Below, in pieces: positions 36,746-48,463 of a stretch of 64,000 nucleotides of DNA. A program made the position numbers and the translations under genes. Location: contig JASANG010000160.1 of assembly GCA_030248215.1 (NCBI GenBank), positions 1-64,000 of the forward strand, in the 5' to 3' direction. Numbering within the stretch: the first letter of the stretch is position 1; every line of letters begins with the position of its first letter. The notes below the pieces were generated by a model. The model was not told the origin of the DNA and did no database searches. It worked only from the letters and a program-made list of their open reading frames with translations. Source of the DNA: Enoplolaimus lenunculus. Its lineage: Eukaryota > Nematoda > Enoplea > Enoplida > Thoracostomopsidae.

Positions 36746-39700
36746 ATGGAAGAGGCAGCGGAATGCCCGACGTGTGGATCAAACGAATTTGATTGTGTTG
36801 ATGGTTTATATTATTGTAGTGTGTGTCAAACTCAATCGCAGGTCGGTTCATGAGTATTCAAAGTGAATAATTGGATGGAAGAAGCGCCACATTGTCAGTA
36901 ATCGGATGGGAACGTTTTAGTCTGAGTTCAAGTTAAACGTTCTACCTTTAAATATTAAATTATATAGTTTATAATGATACGTCAAGATTAATTACACGTC
37001 TTGGCATCCATCAAGCGATCAAAAAAATATTCCTAGATATAATGTGTTTCGCATAATATATTTAACTCGTTTTTGATGAAATTGTGTGGTTATAAAATGA
37101 TAATCGCGGTTGTCGGATTTAGCTCTTGGCTTCTATCCAAATGTCAATGTGTTGAAAGAGTGTATTTGGTTTGTACTTATAACTTTGGCAAGTTTCATTG
37201 AAAGGTTTAAAATTCTAAAATCTTAGTTAGCGTATATATTTTACAATAATATTTTGTTGTAGGGTTTTCGCCAAGTCGAAGAATCGTTCACGGCACAGTT
37301 GGGAAAGAAAACTGCGAAGAAGCAAAAACAAGCAGACAAGGCTGGCCAAAGTGCTCCATTCGGTATGTTTAATTGCAAAATGTTCATATAGATTGTATGT
37401 TTAAGGTAATTTTAGTGATGTGACGATAGCAAATGTTTTTGACTATGCCGATTCTTATTTTGAAATTGTGTGGACGCCGAACCGATGCCGATGTGCGATG
37501 TTTAAAAAACTGATAGTATACTACATTACATAATTGAAATACTGATGACTTAAACCTTAACGGCCACAACGTTTTTTATGAGAAAGGTTTATCCTCATCA
37601 GACTCACTGATATACGACTCACTGTTAACGCAAAAAGTATTGGTAAAGAATCGACAATTTTTTGCAGTGCTGATACCTATATTCAAGAAAAGTTGCGAGA
37701 TTACCGATGCCGATTGGTTAGGCCATCCTTACTGTATTTCCAAGCTAAACAGCACTGCCCTTCGCGAAAAATCTGTGAAGGATGACCTGGTGTTCGAACC
37801 CGCGACGTGGGGGTACAGGTCCGTCACTGTAATAACCAGCTTGAGTGAGCGCAGAATTTTTGGATGCCTAAGTTTAAATTATTGTTTGGCTTTGTTCAAA
37901 AAGTTGCAAATTGCCATTAGCCAAAATTGTGTGAAGCGTTGGCGGACAACAAAGTTTAAAAACTTCAAAGACAGCTTAATGTGTTTATAACAATACGTAA
38001 TTCGGCGTGCTTCAACGGATGCTTAAACTGTTATTTGTTTAGATTTAAATACATTTAAGATAGAAGACAAAACTCGTAGAGACTCTAAATATGACCGTGA
38101 TGTTTATAGAGCCAGCAAAAGTATGTATTTATGTTGTACGGCTAGTGGTAACCTCGATTCTCATACAGAGAACCAAACTATCATTTCGGGAGAGGGTAAC
38201 CTCAAATAAAACTTTTTGCTGGCGAGAAAACATTTTGACGTCTAGTAGCCAGCAGCTAACTTGTATATGTTTACTTTTATCATCCCTTCAAAAATTTCGG
38301 AAATATCCTCCCTTATATACGCCCTCCTGTTTGTTAAACTTATTTCAATCTGATCCAGAAGTTGTATATATATATATATATCTTTTTTGTTTTTATACCA
38401 TTAATGTTTTCCAACTGGTTTTATATGTATCTCGCTCTTTCTTTTTTATAATTTAGCGGACATACGTGATATTGTTGGTGGCAATGTTGAAGGATACAGC
38501 GCACTTACAAGCCAAGTCATACAATGTCTTATTGAATTTGGTGCTGATGAATGTATTAAGGTAAGCTATATGTAGTTTCTTCAGTTTACCCAGTTTTGCA
38601 GTTTTGGCGAAGTAAGTATAAGCAAAATGAACAAGGTGTATATTAGTTGTATATTGTGCTTGGACTTAAAAACTTTGAAACGGCTGTTTAGAGGGTGCCA
38701 TTGTTTAAACGTGATGTAGCTCGTGGTAGTTTTAAAATGTTAACAAAAAATTAATGAATTTTTAAGCTGAGTAAGGTGTAAGAAAATTTTTCGATTGTTC
38801 TCGTAGTAGTCGTCCAATGGTTTTTTTATTTTTATAACGGTACCTTAAAGAAAACAATTTGTAGTAGTTTTTGGACGTTAAAAGGTTGTACATGAGTGAC
38901 AACAATGTTTAGACAAAATTTCATATTCTCGACTCATGGTAATTTAAAAAGCGATAAGCGATTAAACGCTTTCTGTGTTAGTGTTTGGTGTATTAGCCAT
39001 TTTGGATCAGTAGTTTAAAAATTAAAAATTCTAAAACTTAGGTTTAATTTTCGGAGCAGTAGAAACACAAAGACGTTAAAGCGATTGAAAATGACGTAAA
39101 ATTTTAAGTATACAATTCTACTAGAATTTGTGGATTTTATATGAAGACGTTTTGAAGGATGAAGCATTATGGTTGTTTGCTCGTTTGTTACAAGTACTTG
39201 GTCTATTGCCGCTTCCGGATCACGCCGATAATAATTTGCGTGAAGCACGCAAACTAATACAAGCTAAAAAGTGAGTCATGTATTGAATGTTGTTTTTACA
39301 CTGTCCTAAAATAACCGAGCCTTGTGCCTTTTATATACACCACTGCCTGAAAATCTCTGATGCTTCTGGAGTTGCGACTAATCAAAATGCAAACTCGAAC
39401 CCACCGGACACTGAATCTTTTGGAATCGGAAGCCGGATCCCGACCCGGACTCGGACCTTTCCCAATTGAATCCCTGACCGGGCCCGCAACATGATGTTTC
39501 ACGCACAATCTAGGCCTAAACTCGTAACTCGCAGTTTCTACTAATTTCGTCATATTGCAGATTACTGCTACAGACATTTTAACAAAGGAAACTGAGTAAA
39601 AAACAGTAGTTAAGGTTTTCGCAATACTGGCGCTGCTGTATGTTTGATTAAAGTTCAATATGTCTGTCTGAAAATTAAATGTAGTTGATATTCAAATCTG

Positions 39701-42700
39701 TTTCCGGTACTGTTATCAAGTATAACTTTATACTTAAGTATTTAGCCAGTTTTGCGTTTTTAACAGCTTGCTTAAGTAATGTACTTAAGTCATTGGCTAA
39801 AATTGTTCTGCTACAAGCTACACAGTTTTAGCATACTCTTTTCGGTGTTAAATTCACATTGCATGTGCAAGGTACATACTTTTATAATACAAAACATAAA
39901 ACAAATGTTATCTTGTTCTTTTTTGTGACTCTGGCACAAAGTAACTTGTTTGTTTTTAGCCAGAAAGGTAAATAGTTACGTAAATCAGTGACTTTTGTAA
40001 GTGGTTACAGAATTTTAAGTAAGTACTTGACCTTTTATAAGTAAGTTTTTTCAGGACCAGGCAGTATTATCCTTGCTCTGAAATTTAATACATAAATCAT
40101 TGTTACTATTACGCAAGGAGAAAGAATTAAGCGGCTTATATAGCACTATATGAAAATTTTATTCTAAAACCTCCATTAGCCACAAAAACAAATAGAGTGT
40201 AATTTAAATTAAATATACTATATTTTATCGTTTTTAACAAAATGTTTTTTGTTGGTATATGAATGTAGTTATTTGCATTTTTCAAATATGTTGTTGATTT
40301 AGCTCTACTTTCGTGTTCTCAGCAATAGTAGCATAGTAATAAAACTACAATGACGAATTGGTACACGTTTGTTGCAGAATGTGTTTGTCTGGTGCTTATA
40401 ATCGAGTTACAAAAGCGGAGAAAGGGTATGATTTTTCAAAAGGTATGTACATAATGATGGCCCTGGCCAAAATTGAGTAAAACATAGTGCATTAATTATT
40501 GTGACTGCGTAATGCTTAACGAAGATATTAAATACTTTGTTCAAGTGATAAAAGTTTAACACGTTTACCTACCAAGATATTTAATGTACTAAAGTTTTTG
40601 GAACATAACACCACGTTCGTATTTTGGTAGAAAGAGAATATACGATTTGTGTTTTGAAGGTTTACAGTTTTAATGCTTGTTAAGCAAATAATGTTTTGTT
40701 GAATTCGTGTATTCGCATCACCCAGGATACACCGCAGATCGTTGGTAAGCAGCAGTGTGACAGAGAGACCGGCCTCTTTTATTTTTGAAATTAGAAGATA
40801 TTGCATAACATAGAATTTTAAAACTTTATAAAAAAATTAAAATGTTGACTTTACAAATTATTACATTTGCGTTTGGCTTATCGTTCGATTCACTCGCGAG
40901 GTTTCTTGCACCTTAACGAAATTTCGCGTGTAGCAGTTAGTTCTATGTACTAATCTCAGAGATGTCCCTGGAGCGGATGCATATGGTGCCTTTAACAGAG
41001 CCAAAAAATCAAGTTACGTATTGCTTCCACGTGACAAAATTGATAGTGTTTACACACGATCATGGCAACGGTCCCGGTTAAAATCCATCTCCAGTGCTTC
41101 CCCCGGACATTTCTATTACGCACTGAAATATTTTCATTGTCACAGGCAGGAAATTTCAGAGTACATAGGAGATCATCAGGATGGCAGTGTAAATCGCGAC
41201 GCAATTGCGAACGGCGTCAAAATAATTTTTGGGCCTCGTACACCTTTGCTGATAGCGTATTTGGCGTGTTGTCGGTGTGGAGTCGATATTCTTTGGACCG
41301 ATATTTTCAGGTGAATTCACGGACACACCAACTGATCCCAAAGAGTATGTCTCGGCATAATTTCACTAATATTAGATTCACAACAGCAGAAGTTAACGGT
41401 GAGGCAAACCGGGGTATAGTATAAGTAGGGAATAAAATTGTGACATTGGTATACGCAAGTCATTATGTAAGGTGCAAATAATTTCAGATGGGATGTCTGG
41501 TATCAAGCATTATCAGATAGGAGACGTGTTTTGATGAGCGGTGAGAAAAATTTATGCAAGTTTGAACGATATCCCAAGTATATGCCAGATGGGGTAAGTG
41601 TGTATGTCTGAATGAAACACAGTACGTACTGTGTTTTACTTCTGGTCTTAAAATTGTAGTTTGATGTAAAATCTGGATTTTGATTCGTCTGAACTATTGT
41701 TTAGAATTTATATTTCTATAAAAAATAACTAGTACGGAGCAATGAAACATGATTGTACAGTCTCGGACAGAATTAAGTGCGCAGTAATCTCAATGCGTGC
41801 GCGGTGGCGGTTTTATAATCGCGTTTGAATTTTCTTTGCTGTAATCGCGTTTTTATCAGCGATTTGACATTTAATACTAGGCAATCGCGGCTGCAGTGAC
41901 GGTTATGGTCGCAGTAACCACGAGCAGTTCAAAACGCGTTTGCGAATGATTGCGCTCACAAAACGACTGTTCGCGATCAAAGGCGCGATTTGGAACACAC
42001 CCCCGCGATTGAATTTAATTCTGTCCGTAGCTGTACGTTTTGTATTGACAACTTTTATCTGCTAACTGAAGTTTGAGCCATTTGATTAGTAAGTGTACTG
42101 AATAAAAGTGTCAGTACGGAAACATAGAATGCCAACACTGGTTATTGCAGATTTATCGTAACTTTGTATAATGATCCGACTATAGGCCATTACCATCTAT
42201 AATTCAGGACCTCCTGGCGCACACAGCTTTGAACACCAAGCAGAAAGGTAGCCTTGATTTTAAAACCCGTGTGTCACGTTCTGCAAAAGTTTGGCAGAAA
42301 ATATTCTGTTTGGATTCAGACTTAAAAAGTTTGTGAAAATTGCTGTACAAAAATTACAAAACAATTGACACCTCACAGTGTGGTACCGAATCCACAATTT
42401 GACTGAATTTGAATCCCGACCTACATTTTGTAAATTTCTGATATATCGATAATTTGTTCCAGAGTGCGAACGCAATGAAGCCGCACAACTTTTAAACGTT
42501 GATATAATATTGTACCTAGGGGATCGATCGGATCCGAGGTCCGGATCCGGGCCGTATCTCTGCAATTTTTAAGATCCGTATCCGAATCCGAATCCGGTAA
42601 AATAAACTACCGGATCTCCGGATCCTATATTTGATATACAAACAAAAACATACCAAAATTGTTGTATGTATTTCAACTATGCGTACGTAATCTAATAAGC

Positions 42701-45700
42701 ACTGTGTGAGCATTAATGCTCTGTTGGAATGTCAGGTTAATGACATCCACGTGGAGACCTGTGTTGTTGCGGAAGAAGAAGAAACATAAAATTTTTTAAA
42801 GACTTCTTTTTTTAGTTGCTGCAAGTTTTGTTGACTAATTTTGCAAAAGAATCAGTTGAACTTTTTCTATTTTATATACATTAGGTATTGAAAAATTATC
42901 CAGCTAGTAGGATCCGGATCCGGGCCGGATCTGAATTTTAAGATCCGGATTCGGATCCGGTAAATGCAAAATTTTGGATCCGGTCGTTCCCTAATTGTAC
43001 CCGATATAGTTGTGTGGTTTGTGAGCCGAAACAGAAATATTGATTCATATGACTAGTTATTTGATTCATATGACTAGTTATTTAAATTTTTAGTGTTTAA
43101 AAATGTAAGCATAATAGTGTTGCCGAACATTGTTGGATTTGGCTTTTGGATTCTGTTTTTCTCACAAACGAATCCAATTCCGAACCGCCAATATTGGCCG
43201 ACTCCGAACCAGTACTTCTGTTGCCACCATGGGACATATATTCCCCTGGATACATAGACGACGAGCGATGTTAAAATTCTCGACGATGGCAAATTTTAGC
43301 ATAACAAGTGACCACTGTTATGTTTGCAGCTTGAAATGCAGGCCACTTTGCAAAACGATGTTAAGTCATTATATTCCTTATGTTATTATGTTGGAATTGA
43401 TTTGCCTCAACCCGCAGCGCCGTTTCAAGAAATTGTTGCACGATTTTTGTTTGATCTTAATTTACCACGTAAGTTAGTTTCAAATTGAAAAGACTTTAAT
43501 CGCAGCAAAAAAATGTTCCACAGTCCGATAGTAATAAGCAGTTTTACGATATTCGGAATTTTAACCGTAAATATCCGGTATATCCGATTTTTTATGGTGC
43601 GCATAAGTACACAAATTTTGTGGGAAATTTTTGCATTGCAAAAAATTTTAACAACGTTGATTAGTATTAGAATGCAAAATGACGGGACCGCATTTTAGAT
43701 GGTGTTATGGAAGTTGTGCACGTGTTACTTGAAATCGATCCACCTGAATACGAAAAACAAGCCTTTGAAGATTTGGTCAATCGACCAGGTTTACTATGTG
43801 GCCATGTACATATTTTGCGTGGCATGTTTGTCGAGGTTAAAGCGATGGCATATGTAATGGTTGCGTTAAAAATTTTGTTTGTTCTCGACGACCACTTTGA
43901 AGGGTAAGCGAGTATCAGAACTCTTGGCTGTTGTACACTTTCCCATGGGTTGCACCGTTATTCCTGTTCCTGTCGTAATTCCTGTGCAAAACTTGATTTC
44001 TTTTCATATGTCAGTCAGAGTGGCAACGAATCCACAATTTTACCGAATCCGAATTCATTGCTAATTTGCCGAATCCGAACCGGAATCTTGCATGTTGCGA
44101 ATTTGACATATATCAATAATCAGTTTCAGAATATCGACGCAATGATAGCTACATAACTGTTAAACGTTAATATATTTCGTATCCGACTTCAGTTCTGAGA
44201 TTTTATGACCTGAAACATAAAATAGTGTTTTGTATAACAAGTTTAAAATTTTTATTGTTTAAAAATGAAAAAAACATGTTGCCGAACATTGTTGTTGAAT
44301 TCGGCCTTTTAACAGCGAAATCCGAACCGCATATTTTCGCCGAATCCAAATCCGAACCGCATAGTTTAGCCGAATCCGAATCCGAACCGCAAATTTTCGT
44401 CGAGTCCGAATCCAAATTTGGGCCCGGACCTTTGTTGCCACCCTGGTTCCTGTTCCGGCATCCAAAGACGCAGGAACAGGAATTTCTACGGTTTTGTGCA
44501 AATTATGAAGTGTCAGCTTAAAAATTAAAAATATAACCTCTCAAAAGTTGTACTGTTGTGTGGCAGCTTTTGTAAATTTCGTACATATCTGATGTTTTTT
44601 CTGGAATGTGGAATCTGCACAGAATGTGCTTAGTTGCATACTGTTGTCAAAGAGTGTGTATCATCCACTGTTGGGATAAAGCTATTGAAATTTAGTTGCG
44701 TGTTATTGTTGTGGTTTATACGCAATAATATACAAAGACGTTACACTACTGCGATTGGGAATACATGCGCTGTGCTAAAATTATTGACCCATAAATTGGA
44801 CTTATATTTTTGTGCTCTTTTATGGTATATAATTACAGTGAAATATCCTGGTTTGCTCGTGATTTGAATAAGAGACGACGCACTGATGCTACAAACGAAT
44901 CCCACAATTTTGAGTCAAGCAAAACTGAAAAGTTTGTGTTCAACGATTGGATAAGACAATTACAAATGCGATCGGAAGTGTTCGTGAACGGTGAACACGG
45001 CTGGGATGTTGTGGCACCGGACTGGTTCCCAACGTCAAAAACTGAAATGTTTAAACTTGCGAAAGAGATCGAAAGGTGGCACCATCGTAAGTGTTTGGTG
45101 ATCGGGAACTTCCAGGGGCGTAGCTAGGATTTTAGAAAAGAATGGTTACGGTGGAGAAATTTTTCGAAGTCGGCTTTTTAATGTGATACCAACTGAAGGT
45201 TACTGAAGACTTCTGGTTAAAAATTGCAAAGGGCGGTTTTGATTTTTCAAGTGGCATTTGCGAGCGATAGCGTTCAAGGAACGAGCATTCGCGATCAAAG
45301 CCGCGGTATGAAACAATCATCATTGCGCTTAAATTATTGATGTTTATTAGCATATGATAAAGATGAGGCAACGTTTTACACAGTGATTCTCTTGCTGATG
45401 GTAACCACCTGTAATTGTAGACAGCTGTCGTAACATTTAGCTGAAAGCCAAAAACTACAAGGCGGTAATTTTTTCAGATTTACCAGTACAAAATCGCCGA
45501 CAAATGCGAAACTCGCTGACGGCTTCGATACCAAACTATGATGACGAAGAAGAAGATGAACAAAACAACTGGCCTGAAACCACTCAGAGAACAGCTTACC
45601 CATATCAGCGTTCAATATTTCCAGTACGAGATACGGCGATTAGTTTCTATTTTGAAAAGTTGGACCGAATCCAACAAGAGTCGATGAAATCGAACGCAAG

Positions 45701-47132
45701 AAGACCATCACATGATCGTGAACGTTGTAAGTTGTTCACAAAAGAATTTACAGAGACTTCGGTGTTGACTGTAGAAGAATATTTGGCGGTAATGCAAATG
45801 GTGGGACGGTCGCGTGAAACAGCTGAGACGAGAAGGGCTAGGACGACGGGTATAAAAAAAGAAAACCATTTTAAGGTACCATTTACGGTTGCGGATTGGT
45901 TGAAGGTGGCAAATGACAGCTATGTTAGTAGCGATTCAGATTTGGACGATATAGAAGATTTGGACGATATAGAAGAAACGGCAATAAAGGTGGAGCCAGA
46001 GGGCCAAGTGGGTCAACAGGAAATACGGTCAAATTCCTCAGTGGCAGGACAAAAGGAACAAAGTTGTATGATTCAAGCAACACGAGCTCCAACGAGAACA
46101 CGGACTAAGAAACATTTTGGACATGAATGGTCACAAGAAACTGTTTTGGAAGGACAAAGTGAAGAAAATAGCAAACCTCAAGCAGCGAAAATGAAATCGA
46201 GTGAACGTACTAAGAAAGGTATGAAAGTTGGAAAATCAGAAGCAGAATCCTTGGAAACACAGAGTGAGCAAAATGACAGCATTCAAACAACAGGAATGAC
46301 GGTGAGAAAACGAACAAACAAAAATAACAGAATTGGAAGTCGAGAGGCAAAATCCTCTGAAGAACAAGTTGAAAAAACTGGCAGCTGCGCTCACACAACT
46401 GCAGTGACGTTAAGAAAACTTGCTGTGGAAATTGTCAGACTTGACAGTTCAGTAGTAGAATCCGGTTATCAAATGGATGTTATGGTTGATACCGATTTGA
46501 ATAGAATGGGCACAGAGAGAGGTCGTAGCTCAAAATTTGAAACTCACAGTGCTTTAAGATCTGAAGTTCAGTATTCGACAGCGCAACCGTCAACATCTGA
46601 AATTAATGGAGCGGATCCGTCTGTGGACCTAGATTCTGCATCAACGCCGTCTGGTTATTCTAGTTCTGTGGCTTTGGATAGTTGTGCAAGTAGTACAGAT
46701 GAATCCAGTGGCACAGAAGAGACGATGAAGTTCAAGCGATTGTCTGACAAGAGTCGTATATCCTATTTTAAACACGATGCTAAACGTCGTACAAAACGCA
46801 AACTTTGTAAGCATAAAGTTGAGTGCGAATATTTGCGAAGAGGTCGCGCTGGGAGACTGGCATTTTTGAAGTCGTTAGCCAAGCTGTATCCGGCAATCTT
46901 GCGGTACCAGAGATTTACACCTTTATCCCCACACTGCAAATACAACGAACATAGAACCATTATTTTTGATATTCACGCCGAGTATGAGCTGCCTGTGAAC
47001 TACCTTTATCTTTTAAGGATTTTTGCAGCACGCGTTTGTTCTACTCCGAACGTTTTGTTGCTTTTCACCCAAGAATTGGAGCGAATAATTCTGGGGCTGC
47101 CGGATATGCAGCATGTGTCCGATGTGAAATAA
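36746..47132 (+). CDS. TAF1B: TAF1B/Rrn7-like RNA polymerase I initiation factor, 12 exons
   Basis: TFIIB-like subunit of the SL1/core factor that recruits RNA polymerase I to the rDNA promoter. Exons: 36746-36841, 37263-37362, 38043-38120, 38457-38560, 39125-39270, 40378-40442, 40962-41310, 41488-41593, 43330-43468, 43699-43903, 44839-45086 and 45478-47132; all phases agree, giving about 1,096 residues against 588 in human. Exon 1 is the zinc ribbon CPTCGSNEFDC with YYCSVC. The cyclin-like part shows TPLLIAYLACCRCGVDILW, GIDLPQPAAPFQEI and VKAMAYVMVALKILFVLDD, matching the human AVAIIVVVLKLLFLLDD. The last exon adds a long acidic, Ser/Thr/Gln-rich, weakly repetitive region (YDDEEEDEQNN, DLDDIEDLDDIEE) before a basic, more structured end (KRKLCKHKVECEYLRRGRAG). 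AATAAA overlaps the stop codon (47128-47133). Introns hold several nested MITEs. Recognition of the C-terminal part rests on frame continuity. Confidence 0.9.
37412..37745. mobile_element. hAT-like element, TCGGCATCGG family, in TAF1B intron 2
   Basis: GATGTGACGATAGC, CCGAACCGATGCCGATG, TTTGCAGTGCTGAT and ACCGATGCCGATTGG correspond in order to the copy at 58088-58475. Clearly diverged and without a readable duplication. Confidence 0.6.
41757..42035. mobile_element. Tc1/mariner-like MITE in TAF1B intron 8
   Basis: Ends TACAGTCTCGGACAGAATTA and TAATTCTGTCCGTAGCTGTA are inverted with few differences, and each outer TA may be the target duplication. The interior has GCGATTTGACA-like repeats; no ORF. 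Pieces related to its interior appear near 45250-45310. Confidence 0.8.
42376..43231. mobile_element. hAT-type element (GTGGCAAC ends), outer member of a nest
   Basis: Left end CAGTGTGGTACCGAATCCAC, right end TGTTGCCACCATG. Its order of motifs (AACGTTGATATAATAT, then GTTGCCGAACATTGTTG) matches 44016-44445, where it is uninterrupted. Here the GGATCC element at 42517-42993 is inserted inside. Confidence 0.7.
42517..42993. mobile_element. hAT-type MITE (GGATCCGG family), perfect 8-bp duplication
   Basis: Starts TAGGGGATCGATCGGATCC and ends GGATCCGGTCGTTCCCTA, flanked by ATTGTACC at 42509-42516 and 42994-43001. The subterminal regions are runs of ATCCGGATCCGG. It is inserted in the older element 42376-43231 within TAF1B intron 8. 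Confidence 0.93.
44016..44445. mobile_element. hAT-type MITE (GTGGCAAC ends) in TAF1B intron 10
   Basis: Starts CAGAGTGGCAACGAATCC and ends TTTGTTGCCACCCTG. The right half has four CCGAATCCGAACCGCA-like direct repeats about 30 bp apart. It abuts pieces of a GTTCCTGTTCC-type element on both sides, suggesting another nest. Confidence 0.75.
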
Positions 47133-47277
47133 AAATTACGAAATTCATTCGAAGTCTGAAAAATTTCGGTGCGTCCGCTATATTTTCTTTAAAATTTTAG
47201 AAAGCCCGGTGAAGGTTTGTATGCCTGATTGTGTTGACAGAAAAATGTAACATCTTTGAAAGTTTTATATGTACTTC

Positions 47278-47427
47278 GGTCCATGTATAGAAGAGGGCCG
47301 GAAGCCTAAGCTTAAGGATGAGCCTATTCCTAAGCCTAAGCCTATGCAAAAGATTCAGTCTAAAACTTAAACGGACTCTGTTACATCCCCTCCTAAAACG
47401 ATCCGGCCCTGTTCTATACATGGGCCT
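47278..47427. mobile_element. MITE, GGCCCATGTATAG family, perfect 8-bp duplication
   Basis: Starts GGTCCATGTATAGAAGAGGG and ends CTGTTCTATACATGGGCC, flanked by TGTACTTC at 47270-47277 and 47428-47435. The interior is CCTAAGCCTAAGCCT, the TTAGGC-type run on the other strand. It lies about 140 bp after TAF1B. Confidence 0.93.
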
Positions 47428-47435
47428 GTACTTCA

Positions 47436-48463
47436 ATATCCGCTTTCCGTTTCTGTTCCCTGGTGTAAAGATAAGTAGTTTGTTGTTGATGCAACCTTGA
47501 GAATACGGGTATAGAATATTTCCCCAATGTGAGTTTGGGGAGTAACATTACCATAAGCCTCAGGGTGCGACCGGATATCCGGCTCCGGCAAAAAATCGAT
47601 ATCCGGCTCCGGTAATTTAACTTGTCGAATATTATTTTTAAAAAACGTAAAAAATTATACTATCATTCGCATTTGTATCAAGTACCATCGAACTGATTGA
47701 CTTACTTTTAATATTTTTTCTGTCACACATGTAATGTAAAATGTTTGCATGTGACCGTGTACGTTCACTTTCTTTATTGGGTTACAATGACGCTAGAAAA
47801 CGAAGATATAGATGACGAGTGTTATTCTAGGAGCGTAACAGAATATATCGCAGCTTATTTCTATTATTCCTAAGGTAAGCCTAAGCTTCAGCTTGAAGAT
47901 GGGTATATCACTAAGCCTAAGCCTAAATAATAGCCTTAATCCGAGCCAGGGATGGGTGGAGACCGGTCATGAAAGGTCTCCGTCTCGGTCAACTTTTGGT
48001 CATCACCGAAAAAATTAAGTTTTCAAAATAGATCAATTCCAATTCTTTTTTCACAGTTTGTGTTTTTTCAATCGTTTTCTGTTTTCAGAATATTTGCTAA
48101 TAATTATTACGCAACTGCGAAAATTCGTAGGTTCATAGCGAATTTTACTCATCAGACATTACTTGCTTCAACAATGTTAACTTCTGCTTTTTATAAGTTA
48201 CCAGCATTTGCTGAATCCTCGACTTCTAGTGTTGGTTCCAAACCACTGAGACTCAAAACAATTCCTGCTAAAGCCAAATACCGAGAGTTGCCGAGACTAC
48301 TGGATGCCTTTAAAAGAAACATGGGCCAAACGAGTATTGCAACTGTATGCAACACTTTAAAAACATGGAATATTATAATATGGTCGTTGTTAAAACGTTA
48401 AAAATTCAACGGCGTGAGGTGTTAAACTTTGTCACGTAAATATTTTGGGTACCTTAGCCCACA
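47436..48463. other. Transposon fragments between TAF1B and the LINE
   Basis: 47568-47640 is a left end (CAGGGTGCGACCGGATATCC) without its partner. 47875-47935 is a CCTAAGCCTAAG fragment. 47948-48310 is a GGTCTCGGTC-family element starting CAGGGATGGGTGGAGACC. The open frame 48060-48401 lies in it and is not gene-like. Confidence 0.6.
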
